Notes: generated from the letters alone by a model not told the origin. Shown: positions 1-6,844, counted from the stretch's first letter. The stretch is 6,844 bases of DNA from JBFKOL01 sp041628815 (GCA_041628815.1 JBFKOL010000239.1:1-6844); one strand, 5' to 3'. Translations and numbers: made by a program.

Positions 1-224
1 GAACTCCCTGCGGGTCGGGCAATATCCCACGCTCGGACTCGCGGACGGACCGCACGGCACGACCACCGCCAACAAGGGCGGGACGCGGGCGAGGCAGCTC
101 GGCCGTGCTGCCGTCAGCGGCGCGGCGGCGCCCTGGCGCGTTTCGCGCGTTCCCGATGCCCTGGCCAGAACTAGGCGGTGACGGGCGTCGGAGAGCCCGA
201 CGACCAGAGCGGAGGGGATCTAAC
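1..224. other. GC-rich segment of apparently foreign origin
   Basis: This stretch is about 74% GC by direct count over 1-220, while the sequence from about 241 onward is near 50% or lower. No protein in it is recognised. Plus frame 2 is open from 2 to a TGA at 179-181, and two minus frames are also open across most of the segment. Third-position GC is about 81% in plus frame 2 and about 82% in one minus frame, so the coding strand cannot be decided. Positions 211-215 (GGAGG) lie 9 bases before the ATG at 225. This would fit the end of one gene, a short gap and the start of another in a high-GC genome. I infer that the segment was joined to the Bacteroidota sequence, most simply by an assembly or library chimera. 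A real insertion or recombination event is not excluded. Confidence 0.7.
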
Positions 225-803
225 ATGGGTCAGGACGTCTTTGGGCGGGTGAGGGTTCGATTGCTTTATCCAAAAGGAAGCCTGTTACATTGGAGTACGG
301 CAGGCGTATATCTCCCTTTTTTGACCGAAGGACATATAGACCCGGGTCTTCACGGGATTACTTGGCCATTCACCATAACCCATGAAATGGCTCACGGACA
401 TGGGGTGACCGGTGAGGACAGTTGTAACTTTTGGGCATTTCTGGCGTGCGTTAACAGTGAAAATACAGTCCATCAATATTCCGGGTATTTCGGTTACTGG
501 CGTTACCTCTGTAGCAACGCCCGCCTGGCTGACCCCAAGCGGTTTCAACTTTATTGGGACAAGTTGCCTGATAGTATTCTTAAAGACATCAGTGAAGTGG
601 TCGCCTACTCAGAACGTTATCCCGATATTCTACCCGTATTGCGCGATCTTATATATGACAACTACCTCAAATCACACGGCATACCCCACGGGTTGAAAAG
701 CTACAACCAAATGATCGTAAGTGTACATGCCTGGAAAGAAACTTTTGGAAGTATTTACCTATCGGAAATAGACCAGTCCGAGCGACCATTCCTCTCCCAG
801 TAA
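225..803 (+). pseudogene. DUF3810 family putative zinc metalloprotease, 5'-truncated at a composition junction
   Basis: From the ATG at 225 this frame encodes 192 residues matching the C-terminal part of DUF3810, a mainly Bacteroidota family of about 350 residues with N-terminal membrane helices and a zinc-protease motif. Visible are HEMAH at residues 53-57 and a possible third ligand, Glu64, within GED, followed by CNFWAFLAC, the family's conserved stretch after the active site. Family-like sequence begins around residue 7 (GRVRVR). The membrane helices and about 150 upstream residues are missing and replaced by GC-rich sequence. The frame stays open back to position 3, and a GTG at 105 could extend it to 232 residues, but that part is arginine-rich and looks non-coding. 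I chose 225 because GGAGG lies 9 bases upstream, although this signal sits in the foreign-looking DNA. The intact gene is probably elsewhere in the source genome. Substrate unknown. Confidence 0.75.
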
Positions 804-1565
804 TGCGTGAAGTCGGGTGGCAGCTATAACTACGATATTACCCCCAATTCGTAAAGCCATTCCCATGGCAGGTATCTGGTTTGTGATGTCTAAGGATAGC
901 AGAAATTCTAACGCCTCCATGGGAGCATAATGCAGTCCGGTGGTCCATTGATCCGAATTGTCGTACAATCTAGACCATTCAAAGTGCAGTGAAGTCGCCT
1001 TGTCGATATGATAGCTGGCCCCTGCCGTTAGCATGTGTGCTGGATCAGCATCAACCGGTGAAAAACCGTAGAGCGAAGTCAAGGAAATGCCCAGATGTAC
1101 GTGTTGTAACAAAAATTCACCATGCAAGGATGTGGCATGCATCCACCTTGACGGATGCCCGTCGATAACATTCTCGAAAACAGTCCATCCGGCACCCATT
1201 ACAATGTTATCATTTAGGACAAGGGCATGCGAAAGTGAGCCCCTGTTAAAACCGTACCCTGATATGCCCTCATATCCTAAAGCTACTCGGGTCGTGCTGT
1301 AAGTTCCGGTCTTTAAAGTGAGTGAAATGGATGAACTTTTCACTTCGTTCATCAACCTCATCCCCGAGTCAATATTCACCTGCCATCGCTTGTCACCATC
1401 AAGGAATTGCACCACAGGTCGACCCTGATCGTGGTACCCAACCAATAGAGACCTGCTACCTGAGGCCATTGTATAGGCACTTAAATTGGATGCTGCGACC
1501 TGACATCCAGCCTTATTGAAAACAGAGAAAAGGCCAAGTAAGCCGTGAAATATTAAAACTCTCAT
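759..1565 (-). CDS. Exported protein of unknown family, beta-barrel-like
   Basis: This 268-residue protein is not recognised as a named family. Residues 1-16 are hydrophobic with an N-terminal arginine (MRVLIFHGLLGLFSVF), as in a signal peptide. Possible cleavage lies near AGC at 19-21 or QVAA at 22-25. The Cys21 context KAGC is a poor lipobox because Lys occupies -3. The rest is rich in alternating polar and hydrophobic or aromatic stretches (for example 39-54, 90-104, 155-168, 179-196 and 237-250) with Gly, Ser and Tyr at turns, and it ends in VYFR. This resembles an outer-membrane beta barrel. I chose the ATG at 1563-1565 because it starts the signal peptide and has AAAGGT just upstream. 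An in-frame ATG at 1634 would add 23 residues and bury the signal. The 3' end overlaps the convergent DUF3810 gene by 45 bases. A surface or envelope role is inference only. Confidence 0.65.
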   Translation of the reverse strand: MRVLIFHGLLGLFSVFNKAGCQVAASNLSAYTMASGSRSLLVGYHDQGRPVVQFLDGDKRWQVNIDSGMRLMNEVKSSSISLTLKTGTYSTTRVALGYEGISGYGFNRGSLSHALVLNDNIVMGAGWTVFENVIDGHPSRWMHATSLHGEFLLQHVHLGISLTSLYGFSPVDADPAHMLTAGASYHIDKATSLHFEWSRLYDNSDQWTTGLHYAPMEALEFLLSLDITNQIPAMGMALRIGGNIVVIAATRLHALLGEEWSLGLVYFR

Positions 1566-1568
1566 TAC

Positions 1569-1576
1569 TACCTTTG
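1569..1576 (+). promoter_or_regulatory. Possible Bacteroidota -7 element upstream of the nuclease gene
   Basis: TACCTTTG fits the TAnnTTTG consensus of the Bacteroidota primary sigma factor. It lies 76 bases before the nuclease ATG at 1653, in the divergent intergenic region and just outside the start of the minus-strand gene. At the expected distance upstream (about 1545-1548) there is only GTGA, a poor match to the -33 TTTG, so support rests on one 8-base motif. If real, it would drive the nuclease, ATPase and uxaA run. Confidence 0.3.
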
Positions 1577-1652
1577 CTTGTAAACGTATCTCCAAGATAA
1601 CAATAAGAATTTGGCCAAATTGCGCTCCAGTCATGTCCGTGATAAAAGACCT

Positions 1653-2513
1653 ATGGCAGGTATATGGTTGAGGGCTGTACTCTTGATCGTCTTAACTGTT
1701 GCCTTGTTTTTGTGGCTGTGGCCGTATCTGGCTGGCAGGATGGAAGACCCAAAGTGGGATATCGAACATGATTCCGGCAGCAGAACTTATCTGTATCCTT
1801 CTGGAGGAGATTACCAGATTGTGGATCACACCTATTATTCCCTGGGATACGATGAAAAGAGCGAACAAGCAGCCTGGGTAGCCTACGTCCTTAATAGCGA
1901 CGAATTACGCATTCCCAACGTAGAAAGATACGACTGGTTTGAAGATGATCCGGATGTCTTTCGAGGCAGCGCAACCTATGAGGACTACCGCGGAAGTGGT
2001 TATACCAGAGGACACCTGGCACCGGCTGGTGATATGGCATTTAATGAAAAGGCTATGAAAGAGAGTTTCTTCATGAGCAATATTAGTCCTCAGGTCCGTT
2101 CCTTCAATGGCGGAATATGGCGCGAACTGGAAGAAACGGTTAGAGATTGGGCCTACAGGCGCAAACGACTTTATGTCATAACAGGCCCCATTCTTGAAAA
2201 TACAACCCAATTCATGGGGCGAAAAAACAGAATTGCTGTGCCACAATTTTTTTTCAAAACTATTGTTGCTTTAGACTCGGATACACCTGTGGGTATAGGA
2301 TTTATTATTCCGAATGAAAAATCAACGCTACCTATTCATGATTTTGCCGTCTCAATAGATGATGTAGAGATCAGGACCGGCCTCGACTTTTACGATGACC
2401 TCTTTGAAACAGATGAAATCGAAGAAGCTACAGAAGAGGTATTTGAAGTAGGCCTATGGCCGTACAGTGAGAAAAGATTTCGGTTAAGGCTTGAAGAGTG
2501 GAATAATAATTAA
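1653..2513 (+). CDS. Membrane-anchored DNA/RNA non-specific endonuclease (NUC1/NucA family)
   Basis: This 286-residue protein belongs to the beta-beta-alpha-metal nucleases typified by Serratia nuclease, which cut DNA and RNA using a histidine base and one Mg ion. A hydrophobic helix at about residues 6-28 has no clear cleavage site and should act as an anchor, placing the catalytic domain outside the cytoplasm. The domain spans about 53-265. The motif is TRGHLAPAGDM at 118-128, with Arg119 and His121 equivalent to Serratia Arg87 and His89. Asn152 (FNGGIW) should bind the metal, and Glu160 matches Serratia Glu127. The usual Asp of the DRGH motif is Thr here. I preferred the ATG at 1653 to a TTG at 1611 because it begins right at the anchor and the TTG has no ribosome binding site. 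The DUF853 ATPase gene starts 23 bases downstream. Likely roles are nutrient nucleic acid breakdown or clearing extracellular DNA. Confidence 0.9.
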   Translation: MAGIWLRAVLLIVLTVALFLWLWPYLAGRMEDPKWDIEHDSGSRTYLYPSGGDYQIVDHTYYSLGYDEKSEQAAWVAYVLNSDELRIPNVERYDWFEDDPDVFRGSATYEDYRGSGYTRGHLAPAGDMAFNEKAMKESFFMSNISPQVRSFNGGIWRELEETVRDWAYRRKRLYVITGPILENTTQFMGRKNRIAVPQFFFKTIVALDSDTPVGIGFIIPNEKSTLPIHDFAVSIDDVEIRTGLDFYDDLFETDEIEEATEEVFEVGLWPYSEKRFRLRLEEWNNN

Positions 2514-2536
2514 CTTAAAACGAGAACAATAATACT

Positions 2537-4096
2537 ATGACCAAACTTGAAAAATTTCATACCGCTATCAAAGAAGGATATACTTTCAAAGGAGACTCGA
2601 TCCTCTTGGGTGCTGCCATGCTGGATGGTATCTGTCAGAAAGAATTGTTTGTAAGGATACCGCTTAAAACTCTCAACCGCCATGGGTTGATCGCAGGGGC
2701 CACTGGTACGGGAAAGACAAAAACCCTTCAGATCCTGGCAGAACAATTGTCGGCCAATGGTGTCCCTTCCCTGGTAATGGATATCAAAGGTGACCTTAGT
2801 GGTATAGCTGTGGCCAGTGGTGGGCACCCAAAAATCGATGAACGGCATGAGAAAATTGGTTTCCCATTTATTCCTTCAGATAGCCCGGTGGAGTTCCTTT
2901 CGCTATCTGATGAGAAGGGAGCAAGGCTGCGAGCCACCGTTTCGGAATTCGGCCCGGTACTTCTATCCAAAATTCTCGATCTCAGCGATGTCCAGAGCGG
3001 TATAATGGCCGTAGTTTTCAAGTATTGTGATGATCAGGAGTTACCCCTTTTAGACCTCCAGGATCTCAAAAAAGTATTGACTTACATAAGCAATGAAGGC
3101 AAAAGCGAGGTAGAAGAAGAATATGGTCGGATATCCACGACTTCGGTTGGAGCTATAGTCAGGAAAATTGTTGCTCTCGAACAGCAAAATGCCGAGATAT
3201 TTTTTGGTGAACGATCTTTTGATCCGGACGACCTCATGCGCAAAGATGCTGATGGACGGGGAATCATTTCCATATTGAGGCTGACTGATATCCAGGACAG
3301 GCCCCAGCTCTTTTCCACCTTCATGCTTCAGCTTCTTGCAGAGGTTTATGCCACTTACCCGGAAGAAGGAGATCCCGAAAAGCCCAAACTGGTCATGTTT
3401 ATCGATGAAGCACATCTGGTTTTTGAGAATGCGTCGGATGTTCTTCTTGACCAAATAGAGACCATTATAAAACTAATTCGGTCCAAAGGGGTTGGCATAT
3501 TTTTCATAACACAGAATCCTGCTGACGTCCCGGATGACGTCCTTGGCCAACTGGGCCTAAAGATCCAGCATGCCCTACGTGCTTTCACAGCAAAAGATCG
3601 AAAGGCCATCAAACTGGCCGCCCAAAACTACCCGCTATCCGATTTTTACGACGTCGAACAACTCATTACAGAATTGGGCATTGGTGAAGCATTTCTAACC
3701 GCACTGAATGAAAAAGGTATTCCTACTCCACTGGTACATGTTTACCTCCGGGCACCACAGTCCAGGATGGATGTATTGACCCAAAGAGAAATCAACGACA
3801 TCATCAAACAGTCCGATCTGATTGATAAATATGGCGAAGAAATTGATCGTGAAAGTGCCTATGAGATCCTATCCGCCAAGATCGAAGATGCTCAGTCTGA
3901 TGAACACCGTGAACGCATGGGAGATGGTCGAAGTCGTCGACGTGAAAAGACCCAATTTGAGAAAGTGTTGAACAGTACCACCACTCGACAGATAGGGCGC
4001 ACGGTTGCTCGCGAACTGACGAGGGGACTGCTGGGTGTTCTGGGCGTGAAAACGACGACCAGGAGGAGGCGGAGAAAGTCGACGTCATGGTTCTAA
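2537..4096 (+). CDS. HerA-like P-loop ATPase, DUF853 (YjgR) family
   Basis: This 519-residue protein has the usual full length for the DUF853 family, related to the ATPase domain of HerA/FtsK-type DNA translocases. The N-terminus ends in a conserved block containing NRHGLIAGATGTGKT, where the Walker A motif is residues 54-61. Next come the family-typical MDIKGDLSG (81-89), Walker B VMFIDE with AH (286-293), a sensor-like region FITQNPADVPDDVLGQLG (323-340), and HALRAF (345-350), whose Arg348 is a candidate arginine finger. The C-terminus (about 455-519) is charged and ends in five Arg and a Lys before STSWF. A basic tail is usual for the family and may contact DNA or membrane. The start lacks a Shine-Dalgarno, but sequence conservation begins at once. 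It lies 23 bases after the nuclease and 4 bases before uxaA, suggesting one transcript. The cellular role of DUF853 proteins is not established. Predicted cytoplasmic and probably hexameric. Confidence 0.92.
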   Translation: MTKLEKFHTAIKEGYTFKGDSILLGAAMLDGICQKELFVRIPLKTLNRHGLIAGATGTGKTKTLQILAEQLSANGVPSLVMDIKGDLSGIAVASGGHPKIDERHEKIGFPFIPSDSPVEFLSLSDEKGARLRATVSEFGPVLLSKILDLSDVQSGIMAVVFKYCDDQELPLLDLQDLKKVLTYISNEGKSEVEEEYGRISTTSVGAIVRKIVALEQQNAEIFFGERSFDPDDLMRKDADGRGIISILRLTDIQDRPQLFSTFMLQLLAEVYATYPEEGDPEKPKLVMFIDEAHLVFENASDVLLDQIETIIKLIRSKGVGIFFITQNPADVPDDVLGQLGLKIQHALRAFTAKDRKAIKLAAQNYPLSDFYDVEQLITELGIGEAFLTALNEKGIPTPLVHVYLRAPQSRMDVLTQREINDIIKQSDLIDKYGEEIDRESAYEILSAKIEDAQSDEHRERMGDGRSRRREKTQFEKVLNSTTTRQIGRTVARELTRGLLGVLGVKTTTRRRRRKSTSWF

Positions 4097-4100
4097 CGGT

Positions 4101-5771
4101 ATGAAGACCCCTGGTTCCAGCGCAAATGTCCGCCGCATTGTGGTATTACATGAAAATGACGATTTAGCCACTGCGTTGACTGATCTTTCCAAAGGGGAGG
4201 TCATTGATACACCCAACGGGCCTATTGAATTACGTCAAGACATACCGTCCAAACACAAATTTTTGCTGAGAGACCTGGGTAAAGGTCATCCTATACGGAT
4301 GTATGGCGTGGTGGTGGCCGAGGCGACATCCTTCCTTAGTAAGGGCGACCTCCTTACTATTGCCAATGCTACTCACAGAGCCGAATCTTATCACATTAAA
4401 AAATCTATACCGCAATGGCAGGCTCCGGATGTGTCCTCTTATAAAAAAAGGACATTCCTTGGTTACCACAGGTCGAATGGAAGCGTGGGCACCATGAATT
4501 ATTGGCTGGTCGTACCCTTAGTCTTTTGTGAAAATCGCAACATCGAGGTGATGAGAATGTCCCTGGAATCCACCCTTGGCTATGGAAAAATGGACCAGGT
4601 TTTCGACATTGAGCCCCTCGTCAAGGCATACAAGGACGGAGCGAGTGGGCAGTCCTTGCTGGCCATGAATCTGACAAATGATGGGCGAGGTAGAGGTGAA
4701 AAGTTATTCTCCAACGTAGATGGTATCAAATTTCTTACCCACGAAAGCGGGTGTGGAGTAGTGCCGTCGGACGCTGAAGCATTGTGCCGCCTTTTGGCAG
4801 GATACATTGCCCACCCCAATGTGGGAGGTGCCACGGTCCTTAGCCTTGGTTGTCAGCATTCTCAAATAGCCATTCTTCGGAGTTATTTGGAAAAACTACA
4901 ACCCGATGGATCCAAGCCCGTATTTTTCTGTGAACAGCAGAAAAGCGATTCGGAACGAAGTTTTATTAGCGGTGCCATTAAAGAGACCTTTGTAGGATTG
5001 AGTGAAATAAACAGCATTCAAAGAGAGCCTGCCGGACTGGACCACCTCGTATTAGGTCTCGAATGCGGCGGCTCTGATGGCTTTTCCGGTATCTCCGCCA
5101 ATCCGGCGCTTGGAGTTTGCACAGACCTCATAGTAGGACTGGGTGGGACAGCCATTCTCGCTGAATTTCCAGAACTGCATGGAGTCGAACAGACACTGAT
5201 CAACCGGTGCATTGACCGTAACACCGCCGGGCGATTTTCTCAATTGATGCAGGATTACCAGCGCCGCGCCAAATTGAGTGGTTCGGGATTTAAGGACAAT
5301 CCTTCACCCGGAAATCGGGCTGACGGATTAATCACAGATGCCATAAAATCTGCAGGTGCTGCCAGGAAGGGCGGTACTTCACCCATTGTTGCTGTACTGG
5401 ACTATGGTGAAACAGCGACAGTAAAAGGGTTGAACCTGTTGTGCACACCTGGTAACGATGTGGAGTCAACAACAGGCCTCGCCGGAGCTGGGGCGAACGT
5501 GATCGTTTTTACCACAGGCCTGGGAACACCGACCGGCAATCCCATCACCCCTACCATCAAAGTATCTACCAATACCTTCCTGGCACAAAAAATGCCCGAT
5601 ATCATCGACCTGGATGCAGGTACCATCATCGAAGGAATTGACGATCTCGAATCCAAAGGAGCCGAACTGCTCGAACTGGTGATCAAGGTTGCAAGTGGAC
5701 AGATAACACCTCATGCTGTAAGATTGGGACAGGACGACTTCATCCCATGGAAAAGAGGAATATCGCTTTGA
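4101..5771 (+). CDS. uxaA: Altronate dehydratase (UxaA family)
   Basis: This 556-residue protein matches the two-part UxaA/GarD architecture. An N-terminal SAF domain at about 13-92 contains LRQDIPSKHKFLLRDLGKG (44-62), close to the E. coli UxaA segment with LRQDVARGHKF. A linker leads to the large catalytic domain from about 116. Its hallmarks are GYHRSNGSVGTMNYW (121-135), THESGCGV (213-220), LGLECGGSDGFSGISANPALG (318-338) and GNDVESTTGLAGAGANVIVFTTG (451-473). Altronate dehydratase is iron dependent and converts D-altronate to 2-keto-3-deoxy-D-gluconate in galacturonate breakdown. It is longer than the E. coli enzyme (about 495 residues). The substrate could instead be another sugar acid such as galactarate, and no uxaB, uxaC or kdg gene is in the window to settle this. 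The start lies 4 bases after the ATPase stop with no ribosome binding site visible, suggesting translational coupling. The 3' end faces the thioredoxin gene across 27 bases. Confidence 0.9.
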   Translation: MKTPGSSANVRRIVVLHENDDLATALTDLSKGEVIDTPNGPIELRQDIPSKHKFLLRDLGKGHPIRMYGVVVAEATSFLSKGDLLTIANATHRAESYHIKKSIPQWQAPDVSSYKKRTFLGYHRSNGSVGTMNYWLVVPLVFCENRNIEVMRMSLESTLGYGKMDQVFDIEPLVKAYKDGASGQSLLAMNLTNDGRGRGEKLFSNVDGIKFLTHESGCGVVPSDAEALCRLLAGYIAHPNVGGATVLSLGCQHSQIAILRSYLEKLQPDGSKPVFFCEQQKSDSERSFISGAIKETFVGLSEINSIQREPAGLDHLVLGLECGGSDGFSGISANPALGVCTDLIVGLGGTAILAEFPELHGVEQTLINRCIDRNTAGRFSQLMQDYQRRAKLSGSGFKDNPSPGNRADGLITDAIKSAGAARKGGTSPIVAVLDYGETATVKGLNLLCTPGNDVESTTGLAGAGANVIVFTTGLGTPTGNPITPTIKVSTNTFLAQKMPDIIDLDAGTIIEGIDDLESKGAELLELVIKVASGQITPHAVRLGQDDFIPWKRGISL

Positions 5772-5798
5772 TCGCCTAATAAATTGCAGGAAACGGGA

Positions 5799-6386
5799 TC
5801 AGTTCTTTTTCTGTCCTACCAGCGTAGCGCGGTTTTTGCCACTGTTGAGCCTGGCAATGACATCAGGCTCGCCACATTGGTATTTCGATTCGTAAAGAAC
5901 CCAGGGCGTATTTTTATGAAAATCACCGGAGAAATAAGTCATTATCTTTTCCAGTGTACAAGCATCCTGGTATCCTGGAATCGCTTGGATTACCTCAGCT
6001 TTTTCGTCCATAAAGACAAGGGTAGGGTAGCTCAAACGGCCACTAGTAATTTCAGCTGCAAGTTTATGATATCCCCTGCGGCCCCCTCGGGTAAAGCTAT
6101 AGACCTTACCATTGTGCTTGATGTCTTCTCTTGTCTCAGCATTGAACTTGATGGGAATGTAATAAGCGTTAATGACTTCCTGTACAATAGGATCTTTGAA
6201 GGTGGTCAGGTCCATTTTTTTACACCATCCGCACCAATCCGTATACAAGTCGACAATGAACTTCTTTTCATTTTCAGGTGATGCTGCTTTCATGGCCACT
6301 TCCCATTCTACCCACTGAATCGCTTCCTGGGCAGATAAATAGGAAAAACACAGTATCAGGGCAACCGTTCCGGCAAATCGACGCAT
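5799..6386 (-). CDS. Secreted thioredoxin-fold protein (Thioredoxin_7-like) with CGWC active site
   Basis: This protein has 195 residues. Residues 1-19 form a clear signal peptide (MRRFAGTVALILCFSYLSA) with a likely cut before Gln20, so the protein acts in the periplasm or is exported. The thioredoxin fold follows: VDLYTDWCGWCKKMD (45-59) carries the redox pair Cys52-Cys55, and SYPT (119-122) provides the cis-proline Pro121. The WCGWCKKM style is typical of the Thioredoxin_7/DUF255-like branch rather than classical thioredoxin (WCGPC). The C-terminal part (145-195) is less conserved, and Cys143 and Cys171 are further cysteines. The protein probably reduces or isomerises disulfides in exported proteins, but its partners are unknown. 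AGAAGG lies a few bases before the start, a good ribosome binding site in a window where these are rare. It follows ribD on the same strand after 71 bases. Confidence 0.88.
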   Translation of the reverse strand: MRRFAGTVALILCFSYLSAQEAIQWVEWEVAMKAASPENEKKFIVDLYTDWCGWCKKMDLTTFKDPIVQEVINAYYIPIKFNAETREDIKHNGKVYSFTRGGRRGYHKLAAEITSGRLSYPTLVFMDEKAEVIQAIPGYQDACTLEKIMTYFSGDFHKNTPWVLYESKYQCGEPDVIARLNSGKNRATLVGQKKN

Positions 6387-6406
6387 AACCTTCTTGAAAT
6401 ATGCAA

Positions 6407-6438
6407 CAAAGAAACAATATCAAAACATTTTTTACAAA
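6407..6438 (-). promoter_or_regulatory. Possible promoter of the thioredoxin-family gene
   Basis: On the minus strand TTTG (6435-6438) is followed after 20 bases by TTTCTTTG (6407-6414). The Bacteroidota consensus is TTTG, 19-21 bases, then TAnnTTTG. The spacing is right and the -7 element differs from consensus at one position (T for A). It would give a short leader of about 10-15 bases before the ATG at 6386. The region is AT-rich, so a chance match is possible. Confidence 0.3.
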
Positions 6439-6457
6439 CTGCCCATTTATTAACTAC

Positions 6458-6844
6458 TTACTTTAAGCAAACTTTAACGCCCCCGTTTTTTAGACGCCTG
6501 ATAAGATTTATATTATTGAATATCAATACATTATCCTCATCCAGGCAGTATTGATCAACGATCGTTCCATACAGAGGTGGTGCTTTGATTCCGGAGCCCA
6601 GAATAACCGGTGCCGTCAAAACCTTGGCCTGGTCCCATAAATCGTGCTGGATGAATGATTCCAAAAGTTTCCGTCCCCCCTCCACGATAAGACTATAGAT
6701 GCCCTTTTCCAAGAGCCTGGTCATAAAAAGGTCGAGGTCATAGGTATTATCAAGAATGATCAGTTCCTTGCCATTGGAAACACTTCTCTTGTCCTCTCCG
6801 GTGGTCACGACCCAGGTAGAATAGCTGTCTGTCATTATCCTGGC
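6458..6844 (-). CDS. ribD: RibD C-terminal reductase domain, partial (5' end beyond window)
   Basis: The visible 128 residues form the C-terminal part of the bifunctional riboflavin protein RibD (usually 340-370 residues). Its N-terminal deaminase and C-terminal NADPH-dependent reductase carry out the second and third steps of riboflavin synthesis after GTP cyclohydrolase II. Diagnostic, numbered from the ATG at 6833-6835, are LIVEGGRKLLESFI (49-62), LWDQAKVLTAPVILGSGIKAP (66-86) and the closing NNINLIRRLKNGGVKVCLK. The frame stays open upstream of that ATG to the window edge, reading ARI before it, so the ATG is probably internal. The deaminase half with its zinc motifs is not in the window. 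A stand-alone RibD C-terminal-domain reductase is possible but less likely. The 71 bases after its stop hold no clear terminator hairpin. Confidence 0.88.
   Translation of the reverse strand, partial: ARIMTDSYSTWVVTTGEDKRSVSNGKELIILDNTYDLDLFMTRLLEKGIYSLIVEGGRKLLESFIQHDLWDQAKVLTAPVILGSGIKAPPLYGTIVDQYCLDEDNVLIFNNINLIRRLKNGGVKVCLK

Noticed and set aside
105..224. GTG at 105 as the start of a 232-residue DUF3810 protein
   Set aside because: The added residues are arginine-rich, unlike any DUF3810 N-terminus, and lie in the GC-rich foreign-looking segment.
1581..1619. Promoter for the minus-strand exported protein (TACGTTTA at 1581-1588 with TTTG at 1616-1619)
   Set aside because: The spacing is 27 bases where 19-21 is expected, and the -7 element lacks the final G.
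1566..1634. Upstream in-frame ATG at 1634 for the minus-strand exported protein
   Set aside because: It would place 23 residues ahead of a good signal peptide and overlap the divergent intergenic region. The ATG at 1565 has AAAGGT just upstream.
1611..1652. TTG at 1611 as the nuclease start
   Set aside because: No ribosome binding site precedes it, and it would put 14 charged residues before a normal anchor that starts with the ATG at 1653.
2537..4096. Calling the DUF853 ATPase a HerA phage-defence component
   Set aside because: Its motifs (NRHGLIAGATGTGKT, DIKGDLSG) are those of the widespread YjgR/DUF853 family, and no defence effector is clearly paired with it.
5772..5798. Terminator between uxaA and the convergent thioredoxin gene
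   Set aside because: The 27 bases form no strong inverted repeat with a T-run on either strand.
5784..6281. 165-residue plus-strand reading frame
   Set aside because: It is antisense to the thioredoxin-family gene, which has a signal peptide, CGWC motif and ribosome binding site. The plus-strand product resembles nothing.

Overview
The window is most likely from a member of the Bacteroidota. The evidence is a DUF3810 metalloprotease (a family found mostly in that phylum), weak or absent Shine-Dalgarno sequences before most genes, matches to the TAnnTTTG-type promoter, and the style of the thioredoxin and RibD proteins. The body of the window has roughly balanced base composition. The lineage below phylum cannot be fixed from the sequence. 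I found no RNA gene, CRISPR array, insertion sequence or repeat family.

Layout. Positions 1 to about 230 are very GC-rich (about 74% by count over 1-220, against about 50% immediately after) and do not look like the rest. This segment joins directly to a DUF3810 gene that lacks its N-terminal membrane part, so the left end is probably a chimeric assembly join or, less likely, a recombination junction. Next, on the minus strand, is an exported protein with beta-barrel character and no recognised family. It overlaps the DUF3810 gene tail to tail by 45 bases. A divergent intergenic region of 87 bases leads to a plus-strand run of three closely spaced genes: a membrane-anchored DNA/RNA non-specific endonuclease, a HerA-like ATPase of the DUF853/YjgR type, and a full-length altronate dehydratase (UxaA family). 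On the minus strand at the right end are a secreted thioredoxin-fold protein with a CGWC active site and, running off the edge, the C-terminal reductase part of RibD.

The genes do not form one obvious pathway. UxaA belongs to hexuronate catabolism and RibD to riboflavin synthesis. The nuclease and the thioredoxin are predicted to act outside the cytoplasm, while the DUF853 ATPase is cytoplasmic. The nuclease, ATPase and dehydratase are probably co-transcribed, with gaps of 23 and 4 bases, but a functional link is not evident. I found no convincing new system. The points most worth checking are the foreign left end, the unassigned barrel-like protein, and the nuclease next to a HerA-like ATPase.
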